Assembly (NCBI GenBank): GCA_030248135.1
Contig: JASANC010004586.1
Location: forward strand, 1-20,664
DNA from: Theristus sp. LFF4_11
Lineage: Eukaryota; Nematoda; Chromadorea; Monhysterida; Xyalidae
Direction: 5' to 3'
Length of the DNA stretch: 20,664 nucleotides
The notes under the pieces were generated by a model that saw nothing but the letters and a program-made list of their open reading frames with translations, did not search any database and was not told the origin of the DNA. Both the position numbers and the translations under genes were made by a program. Of this stretch, positions 1 to 9,194 are shown one piece after another (the stretch's first letter is position 1; each line of letters opens with the position of its first letter).

Positions 1-55
1 CGCTCAACAGAACACGACGGAGCCCCACATAGCGACGGCATTTCGTCTACTGTCA

Positions 56-240
56 TTTGGTCCCGCGTCTCAATGCGCGCATAGATGGGAAGCAGTTTCA
101 TACACGATGCGGCAATTCAAAATTGGCAAAGGGAGCCGAGTCCTTTAAATAAGGCCGGGATACTTAGGCTAGTCTGAATTACCGAATAAAGATTGAAACT
201 AGTTTCCTTTCACGTCCACAACTGCATTGAGTCGCAGGTC
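56..240 (+). repeat. Dispersed repeat, copy A
   Basis: About 185 bases that match 12141-12330 in the same orientation. Shared blocks include TTTGGTCCCG, CTCAATG, GCGCGCATAGAT, CAGTTTCAT, AATTCAAAATT, TTTCCT and the closing CACTGAG/CATTGAG segment. By eye roughly three quarters of positions agree. No terminal inverted repeats or coding sequence were seen. It is probably an old interspersed element of unknown class. Confidence 0.7.
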
Positions 241-2480
241 TTAAAGAAAAGATAATATATAAACACATCGCTTGAATGAGTCTGATTCGATTCTGTTTTC
301 GTTTGCTTTGTCGTTTCTCTAATGTTTTTTCATCCTGAACATGTCTGATCAAGATGTCCTGATCAGCTCACGTGCGCTCCGTGTGGTTGTGCTCAATATC
401 GCTGATTCTAACAGACCAGATCGTCTTTAATGGGATTTCTAATTTAGGCTCAGTTTCTGATCGTTGTTGTTGTCCGTATGTGGTACAATTTTGATTCATG
501 TGAGAAAACTTCTGGAAGATACCATTGCACATAGTTATAAAAGTGATGCAAAAATGGTTCATTGTTGTCTTTCTCGTTTTTCTAGTTCGTGTTTCACTTT
601 TTGTCAAACCTACCCTCATTTGTGGCATTTTCTGTTTCTAGGCTAAAAAGTTACCTTTGTTTTGTTCTATTTTTTGAAATGTTGAAAAGCTAAATGAAGT
701 TGCATTCATGCTTTTCCTGGTCTAAATTTTTGAATTAGGCCAATAACCATTCTTTAACCTGCAGCAGCAAATTGTCTGATTTATTTGTTATAGCAAAATT
801 ATTTGTTGCGCTTGATTTTTCCTTCTTCACCAGTTTTTTCCCTGCTTGTTCCTTAGTTATGGTTGCTGTATTTATTTTATTTTTATTGTTTTTCGACTGT
901 GCCTAAATGAACACGTTTAGCAAAACGCAATATCAAGTTTTGTCTATTTTTCATCTTACTTTTTTATCTGTATTGATTTCACTGATGTTTTCGTTGTTTT
1001 CGGGTTTCTAGATCACAACGTGTTTGTCCAAATTTAGTTGTTTCGGTGATTTTTTTAAACGTTTTTCGATTGACTTTCCGGGTATTTACTGCTTCTATGT
1101 GTACACCGTTGTTGTTTATTTACTGGAGTATGAAAATCAGAGCAATAAAAATATGAAATGCATTTCATGTGCCACACGGTTGAATTCCATGCCGTTACAT
1201 GGACGAAATTGCGAAACGTTTATGCTTCATTATCGAAACACACACACACCCGTAAAATAATCTCAACAATAGTGACAAGGTACAATAGCAGGACGTGTCA
1301 GTCTGAACGGAAGTGCCAATATGATTGACGCGCAATCATACGCTCTTGTTGCATATGTTAGAGTATCTTGCATCCATGCAAAAGCCGCACGGCCAATTGG
1401 CGCATGGGTTTTTGAGTTGGTTGCATTTTGACTTTGACTAACATGACCGAAGTGGACTAACTAGCGTTTGAATTGAACGAATTATTTGTAAACAAACACG
1501 TTGCAAATGTAACATTCCAAGAAACTTGAGTGACTAGACAACACCGCGCAATGCCAGGTTGAATAATGGCTTAAAATACCGCTATCCAATTTGAAAGTTT
1601 CAAAAACATGAGTGCGCGAAAAAAAATAAGAAGCACTTTCACAATTGTAAAACCATTACTTGAAGTTTGCAAAAAGAATCGAATCAGAAAGAATGACTGA
1701 GATTGCGTGTAAAACGTGGATGAACCGCATTGAAACGCAGTTGACAACTGATAGTCATTTTATTGTAAAGGCGGACTCTCAGCTGCATAACAAAATGCAT
1801 CATATCATACCACACATGAATTTGAAAAATGTTACATAACATGTTACAAACCGAAAAGTCACCTGAACGTACAAAAAACGTCAAATGACTGGTAGACAAG
1901 AATGCAGATGAAACACTCGGTACACACGGAAAACTAGAGCAGATGTACACATGCAGACGCAGACGCAGAATCCCGGATACAGAAAAAGTTTTACAAGCCA
2001 AATTGTAAGTTCAGGTTCATTGAACAGCCGTTTTGTTGTCTTTGAAATTTTTTTCTCCATCTGTATCGATGAACGAACATCTCAATCTGCATCTAGACCT
2101 GCATTATTTTTCTGCGTGCAGAAAACTCAACAACAACAAAAAACGTGACAAACCAAAAGTTATTCAAGAACTTTTGTGTTTTTACTGTTGTTTTTCGTCA
2201 CGAATTTCAAAAGTAGCATTATTTCTGTACATTAAGCTGATTGGTGGCATTTGAACTTAACTCAATCAACTCGGCCAAACTGCTGTACATTCGTTATTTT
2301 CAGTGCAATTCAAATCTTTGGCTAGCTGCGTATTCTGCGCAAAAAGTGACAGGTTTTAAAGCAAAAGCACACTTTCACGTGCCGTGCTCACGGCTTCTCA
2401 CCAGTCACCACATGCAACCAATCAACCACTCAACAGTCGGTGCAACACGGATGCACAATGGTAATACGGCCTTTTGAGAT
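241..2480. other. Non-coding region, no gene seen
   Basis: AT-rich sequence with only short open frames lacking recognisable domains, signal peptides or convincing exon structure. An AATAAA on the minus strand near 1757 could be a distant polyadenylation signal for the minus-strand genes, but this is weak. A short stretch near 1258 (AATCTCAACAAT) recurs near 12340, just after copy B of the dispersed repeat, so more repeat debris may lie here. Confidence 0.5.
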
Positions 2481-3329
<849 letters not shown>

Positions 3330-3541
3330 CGTCGGCGTTTCGTGCTCGTTGTAAACTGCAACTGAAACGCGGCGCCAGGTTGCACTGGTTGATGGCGTTT
3401 TTGCGTTTAGCCGGGTAAATTTTTTTTACCACGAACTTCACAGCATTTGGCGGTCTGTATGGCACCTATCAACACTGTCGGGCAGATTGTTTTAAGGCAA
3501 AGCTTGATGTTTTCAGCAATGCCCCTCGCAATAATTACTGG
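3330..3541 (-). promoter_or_regulatory. Short intercistronic gap between two minus-strand genes
   Basis: About 210 bases separate the TAG of the upstream gene (3542-3544) from the ATG of the polyglutamine gene (3329). On the minus strand there is TTTCAG (3362-3367) followed by TTGCAG (3356-3361), good acceptor-type sites close to the downstream ATG. No AATAAA was seen on the minus strand here. Close co-directional spacing with an acceptor just before the second start resembles a nematode operon, but ordinary cis-splicing from an unseen exon is also possible. Confidence 0.35.
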
Positions 3542-4452
3542 CTAGCTTTTTTCTAGAGAACCTGTAAACCACGAAACGAAACTCAGAATCATTGTCAGCA
3601 AAAATAGCCCTAGAGAACCGGATTGTTGCAATGACCAACCATTGTGACTCTGCTGCGAGTGCTCGTCGAGCAGTTCGTTGTTCTCCTCGTGGTTCTCTTC
3701 GTGGTTGTCGTTGTCGTCCAAGAGTTCGTCGGAGGACTGCAGTCGAGGCGAAGATGCAGAATTGTTGTTGTTCGACGTTTTTGAACTGTGCATTTCGTTG
3801 TTCGCTGATTCGCTATTGTCGTCATCGGCCGATTGCAGAACGTTTATGTCGATTTGATACGAGATCGGCTTAACCGTCACCTTGTCGAGCACGAACAGCA
3901 GCGACTCCTCGGGCGGCTCGACGGCATCCGCGACGAGTGCGTTGCTGAGTTGCTCTGGGAAAAAAATTTTAATCACGTTTTTAACGCTCTGGCACATTAT
4001 TTTTGACACACGTTTTGGCACATGGTCTGGTACATGGCACGCATTTAGGAACACACTCTGGCACATAACATACAATTTGGCACACGCTCTGGTATATGAC
4101 ACACGTTTTAGTACACGCTCTGACAACTTTTTGCAACATGCATGGCGCAAGTTTTCCTCGTGTATCGACCGTACTCACCGGCAGACAAATCGTTGACGGT
4201 GTTGCGCTTCATTTCAGCGTTTTGACCGTTCGTCGCTAATGGCGCCAGTGCGTTCGCCAGCGGCACTGGCACAGCGTCCGTGTGCGACAGCAACGTCGAC
4301 AGGCACAAGTTCAAAACGAGAAGCACATGACGCACAGTGGGCGTCACTGATACATAGGTTCTACCGCTGCGATTCAATGGTGATGGTGATGATGAAACAC
4401 GATGGTGATGGGCGAACGAGAGCGATGTCGGTCGGTCGTTGATGTTCGTCAT
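3542..4452 (-). CDS. Two-exon acidic protein with C-terminal membrane anchor
   Basis: Minus-strand gene of two exons, 4452-4179 and 3954-3542, about 228 residues; family not recognised. The donor is G|GTGAGT, the acceptor is a T-rich tract ending CCCAG, and both sides are phase 1, giving ...NDLSA-EQLSNALV... across the junction. Residues near 40-60 (VRHVLLVLNLCLSTLLSHTDA) look like a signal peptide or membrane segment, preceded by about 40 residues rich in His, Ser and Pro. That position is unusual for a signal peptide, so the true start may differ. The middle is Asn/Glu/Asp-rich low complexity (SADDDNSESANN, DDNDNHEENHEENNELLDE). The C-terminus is a hydrophobic segment (SLGLFLLTMILSFVSWF) followed by TGSLEKS. 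That end fits a tail anchor, a type I membrane segment or a GPI signal. The ATG at 4450-4452 was chosen over the GTG nine bases upstream. Confidence 0.6.
3975..4135. repeat. Degenerate tandem repeat within intron
   Basis: Most of the single intron of the minus-strand membrane gene consists of diverged units built on CTCTGGCACA, GACACACGTTTT and TGGCACAYG, spaced by roughly 20-45 bases (for example near 3987, 4024, 4067 and 4086). It is a minisatellite-like expansion. Open frames across it are shadows. Confidence 0.6.
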
Positions 4453-6090
4453 TGTTGTCACACGTGAGACGGGGGGATTTCAATGTCGTTGATGTCCAGG
4501 CTCTCGTTCAGTGCTGTTTTTCGATCGCTACAATCTAATCGTCGGGATTGAATTATTGATGACAATTTTTTGTATGAACATATTCTAATGGTTTGAATTA
4601 GTTGATTCGGCTGTCGCTGGTATGCAGATTGTATGTTTTGTTGTGTCGTGTGCTGTCGAGAAAATCGAGGCAACAACACAGGGCGTTCATTTCCTCACTG
4701 TTGTTCGTGGTAGCCTCGAATAACCACAGCGTTACCCTAAAAAGATTCAAGAAATCGAGTCGTGTAATGATGAAAATTTCAAAGTTTTCATATTGCTATG
4801 AAAGTACGTATACTGGTACTGTTTTTAGTTTACTGAAAAAATGTCTAGGATCTGTTTTTCTCTTCTGTCGTTAAATGAAACATAAAAGTTTCGATTTCTG
4901 TGCGATTTGCAGTTTAGGTTTTGCAAAAAAGAGCTGTTCCCAGTTTTAGTTCATAAACGAGACAAGAAACAGCGAAAAAAAACGTGAAGTCAAAACAAAA
5001 GTGCGCGCTGTTATCCATACTGTTGAAATAAAACTAAAAAGCCCCGTTCAGTTTTCACGGTCACCGGAAGAACATAAAACGCTTCAGTGAAAAAAAGAAA
5101 CTGCCGGAAATGCCATGGTCAGCGATATCGAGTATACCCTCAAAAAAGTTGGCCCACAAACAACAACCACTGTCTATACATGCGCGTTTCTATCGCTGAA
5201 AGTAATATGTCGGAAATGAAAGCTTTGTTCACGCGTCATTCTATGCCTTTTTGGCAAAACTTTGCGCCGCCGCCAAAACTATATCAGCCACGGAGCCAAG
5301 CATCCACCGTATTTGGTCTTGACGCGATTCTGCTTTTAGCAGGACAATTATAGTTGGGAACAATGATGCTGAGAAGGCCGACTCAACAAATTTATTTAGA
5401 TAACTGCATAACCATTGGCAATTCAACAAGAGTGAACACATTCACGATTTCGCATGCATGACGATGGTTGATCGCATGATTATCGTGCTGTGCGCTTTTA
5501 TTGAGCTTGACAAAGTCGTAAAATTGCTAATTCGTTAATTTTACAATTTGAGTTGTCATTCTGTGTGATTATATAAATCGGCACAATTATCACCACTAAT
5601 AATCTTTTCCTCACTTGGTGACATCGTGTTAAAACAGAATATATGGTACATTGAAGATACCGTACTCCGTGGGAATAAAGTTTTGGCAGTTGATTGATAC
5701 GTAGCCGGGCAAAACTTATGAAAAGCAATACAGACGAAAGGCGTACTTTTTGAGAATGTGTGTAGCAAGCGGAACGACAGACCCGTGGGCCTTCCCTCTG
5801 TTTCATTGTGCACGCTCGCAGCAGCGGAAGTCACCAAACGTGTCCAATGTAAATGTGCGCAGTCTGTCTTGCGCTGTTGCTATCGCTGACCCATAACCCT
5901 CAAAATGGGCGGCATAAACGTTGAGAACCCTGGCAGCGGCTAAAACGCACAACTATAGTGAAAGCGTTTCGCCATCAGTTTCATTGCGCTTTGAATTTTT
6001 CACAGTAAACAAGCGCAAGTACGCACTAAATGTCTACGTGTAGCAGCGAAATTTTAAAATTGTCTATCCAGCCAAGAAACTGCGAACGAA
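4453..6090. other. Intergenic region, no gene seen
   Basis: The sequence upstream of the minus-strand gene pair and onward holds only short frames with no recognisable motif, no convincing splice-site pairs and no signal peptide. It should include the promoter of the 4452 gene, but no clear TATA box was found. Confidence 0.4.
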
Positions 6091-6094
6091 CGGA

Positions 6095-6259
6095 CGGTGG
6101 GTTTTGGTGATGTGTTTTTTAGCCAGGACTAAACCAGAAAAGCGTCCAGAACACCGTCGAGTTTTCTCACATTGAGTACCCTGCCTGTACACCCCTCGGC
6201 GGGACTCGATCCCCCGAAGGCACAGACAAGAGTAACGCGCTACTACCATGCCACGAGGG
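6095..6259 (-). mobile_element. tRNA-derived SINE, copy 1
   Basis: Read on the minus strand from about 6259, the element starts CTCGTGGCATGGTAGTAG, followed by GGGGGATCGAGTCCCGCC. These match the pol III A box and B box (GGTTCGANTCC-like) of a tRNA gene. A non-tRNA body follows (ACTCGACGGTGTTCTGGACG, then CTTTTCTGGTTTAGTCCTGGC). The same order occurs at 6930-7092 on the plus strand, which shows an interspersed family. The anticodon arm does not fold properly, so this is not a functional tRNA gene. Confidence 0.8.
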
Positions 6260-6929
6260 TGACAAGATACGAGGCTAAATGTAAATTGTAAACGCGCGTT
6301 AAAATCATAATTTTTTCAAAAAAAGTCGCCGTGGTGTGTTCAGCCAGCCACAGAATGCGATCAAGCAATTTTTTAGAGATAACAGAAAAGCCATATGTGT
6401 CAGTCGATATGAAGCGTACCGGTGGTAGTAATGTATTTGTGTTGAAGTTGTGCATTTGTAGCTCACCTTGAACTTATGCTCTTGTTTTGCTTTTACAAGC
6501 TGTGTTTTTCCTGACCAGGCTGGACCCAACGTTAGCACATTCTAGCTTCAAGAACACTACGGTATGGCCGGTTAAACATGGCAGCTTTTTTCAGGGTGCA
6601 AGGAGCGCGCGAATTTTGAATGAAAGAAAAAAGACGCTCAGAAACTAAATTGTGTGCCAAATTGGACGCGTTTTTTTAACTAATGGATTATCCGCGCTAT
6701 TCTGTTCATTCTTTATCCCTTGTACACATGATTGGGAATTATGTTGGCTTTTTTGAAAAAGACAACTCCTAGTCTGCGGCTGATCCCGGCTTGATGGACT
6801 GCCTCATTTATTCGGCCATACTGTATCAAGCATTACATGTTATTTTCAACTTTTTTGGTTTCAAGATAAAGTTGATGCAAATTGAGGAATTGGTCAAACT
6901 GGTCAATAGAATCGCAGTGCTCGTCACCG
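6260..6929. other. Spacer between the two SINE copies
   Basis: AT-rich sequence between oppositely oriented SINE copies. Short frames on both strands lack any recognisable domain. I see no gene here. Confidence 0.4.
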
Positions 6930-7092
6930 CTCGTGGCCTGGTGGTAGCGCGTTAGACTCTTGTCTGTGCGGTCGAGGGATCGAGCCCCGCCGAGGGGTGT
7001 ATAGGCACTGACAGCGAAAACTCGATGGGCACCCTACTCGACGGCGTTCTGTACGCTTTTCAGGGTTAGCCCTGGCTTAAAATACGCCTAAA
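6930..7092 (+). mobile_element. tRNA-derived SINE, copy 2
   Basis: It starts CTCGTGGCCTGGTGGTAGCG (A box TGGCCTGGTGG). B-box-like GGATCGAGCCCC lies about 40 bases further on, then CGCCGAGGGGTGTATAGGC. The body shares ACTCGACGGCGTTCTGTACG and CTTTTCAGGGTTAGCCCTGG with copy 1 on the opposite strand. The tail is AT-rich (ACAATTACAACAACG). The two copies are diverged, so insertion was not recent. Confidence 0.8.
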
Positions 7093-8820
7093 ATCCCCAA
7101 CAATTACAACAACGCTTCAATAACAAATGATTTTTAATTGCCACACAAAGCATCAGATATCGCTGCAGATGCAGAACAATTTTTCAGAAACAAGAATCGT
7201 CTGTGCGACGTGCGGTGAACCTAAACTTTCCATTTTGATCCATCTGCATTTTGCCTCCGAAACTTTATCTTTTGCCTCAACATTTGCACTTTTTGTGCCT
7301 GAGCGAAACTACCAGCATTATAAAACAGAGTTCATTTGTGTGAACGGTTTCGATTAAAAAGAGCGCATGAGTCATTCATTGTTTCCGCTAGTGAACATTG
7401 CATTTTTTCAAGCTTTCAAGTTTTATTATCGAGTCTACTGATAACAAACAGACACAAGTTATGTTTGGGATTGTGAAAATAGAAACATTTTTCTGCGCAT
7501 GTGTTTTCAAAGTTTTTACCACAGCAAAAGGGGTGGAATTTTCGTTGTTTACCGCATGTTTTATCGGCAGTGAAACGTCCAAAGTTTAGAGTGCATTTCG
7601 AGCGTATGAACAATATACTCAATTGTTCGTTGGTTCTGTAATCTTGACTATGTTGGAGCCAATGATACACGTCTGATAAGAACATTTAGTGCGGTTATGA
7701 AAAAATCTTGTTGCGTCACAGAAAAGCCGTCAAACAAACAAACAAACAAGCACAGCACTGGTGTTGATATGTTTGTTCCGGTGCGCGTGTGTCAGCAAAA
7801 CCGTCGAGCTCTTGCGCCGCTCCGTCATGTACTCAGCCGAGGGCACGTATGCGCTGGGTATTTGCACAACTCCGAGTTCAGTTTTCACCAATGGGACACA
7901 AAGAATGTCTGCTGGTATGGACTGCAACATTTCAGCACGCGACGCCGCTGCAGTCGTGACATGACCAATACCGATTACCAAATTCCACCAAATTACATAA
8001 CCTAGTAAAGTTGGTCCCTGTTTCCCTGTTTAATAAAAGAAAGCTATGCAAGTGTACTGTACGAAATAATATACGCATTGGGAGTTCGCGCGCGCCTCCT
8101 ACGACTGTGTGTACTAGCAGCACGATGATGCCTTGGATGTCCATATCCACGACACTGGCGTTTTTAGTCATCAGAACGAGTTGTGTTTATTGGTGGGCCA
8201 TGAATATGTTACATTCTAGAGGCACAAGGGTCAAATGATGCATTACAAGTAACTTTGATCCAATCTTGTTCATTCAGAAAATGCTTGAAAAACAAACTCA
8301 AAAAGGGTGCGTGCGTTTTTTGCGACCTTCAGAGATAAATCACGAGTGTAGAACTATTGGGTGGTTTTGGAGTCAAACAAGATATGATAGCACGTGCGTG
8401 TGGCGAAACTGGTAATCAATCGAACGTACATGTGACGTGCAATAGTGGCAGAAGTTGTTATTTTCGAGCACCACGTAAACTCGTATTAAAGTATAGATAA
8501 TTGATTACGGTAGTAGTTTGTTACATAAAATTACGGTAGTACAATGTAGTTTATTCTAATGTGCACAGTGTGTTTTTAAACCTGTCATCTGTTTTAAACG
8601 GAATACAGAGCCCGCGAAAAAAGAAAGAACGGGTATCCGCTGGGGAAAAAAATAGCCACAACTGGGGGGTTTGATTCAAATCAGGTTTATATTACCAACC
8701 CCGTCTATTCTTCGTTCATTTAAGTTTTGCGCGCTCTGTATTCTACGAAAAACTATGACAGATTTGAAAAAAAAAACTGTAAATATTTTCTTCCGTTTGA
8801 CACGGGCCCACGCAGAAAAA
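7093..8820. other. Intergenic region, no confident gene
   Basis: Mostly AT-rich, with short overlapping frames on both strands. A more GC-rich patch at about 7790-8170 has open frames on both strands, described as a low-confidence finding. No domain, signal peptide or matched splice pair is convincing. Confidence 0.4.
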
Positions 8821-8822
8821 TA

Positions 8823-9051
8823 ATGCACATACTGGTGCACATGTTCGTGCACTTATTGATGCAGATGCACAGACGCGTGCACTATCGATTCAGATTCACA
8901 TCAATCTTTAAAAGCAAAGAAAACGGCTGCATCTGCGTTGTTTCCAGAAGAAAAGGCTGTTTTTGCTGCTTAGCAAAAACTAAGTGCACCGAGTTTGTAT
9001 GTGCATGTGAATCGATATGCGCACGAACATGTGCAACCACATGTGCATCAA
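8823..9051. repeat. Large imperfect inverted repeat (foldback)
   Basis: The left arm, about 8823-8870, pairs with the right arm, about 9000-9051. The core TGCACATGTTCGTGC (8836-8850) is exactly complementary to GCACGAACATGTGCA (9021-9035), and matching continues outward and inward with mismatches (GATGCACA, ATCGATTCA-type blocks). The loop is about 130 bases. It lies just upstream of the first Kunitz gene, so it is either a foldback transposon remnant or a structured promoter-proximal element. Confidence 0.65.
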
Positions 9052-9086
9052 TTTCTTGGATTAAGACACAAAATTAGGTTTAACAT

Positions 9087-9093
9087 TATAAAA
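9087..9093 (+). promoter_or_regulatory. Candidate TATA box of first Kunitz gene
   Basis: TATAAAA sits 41 bases upstream of the first ATG (9134). A transcription start about 25-30 bases downstream would leave a leader of about 15-20 bases. A competing reading is that TTCAG at 9111-9115 is a trans- or cis-splice acceptor giving an 18-base leader. Confidence 0.35.
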
Positions 9094-9133
9094 ATTTAAC
9101 GCAAAAAAGCTTCAGCCACGCACTTGCAACAAC

Positions 9134-9194
9134 ATGCTGCTGGTGCCATTTCGTGCTGCGTTCGCTGTTGCATCGGTCGTTTTCATTGGCAAAG
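9134..9194 (+). CDS. Kunitz gene 1, exon 1: signal peptide
   Basis: This ATG exon encodes MLLVPFRAAFAVASVVFIGK, a hydrophobic signal peptide core, then a phase-1 donor (AAA G|GTAACA). Joined to the next exon it reads ...VFIGKAVA-CLDAPTEQ. Signal cleavage is likely near that junction. Confidence 0.75.

Noticed and set aside
6170..6260. Functional tRNA gene
   Set aside because: A and B boxes are present, but the anticodon arm does not fold and a second diverged copy with a shared non-tRNA body shows it is a SINE.
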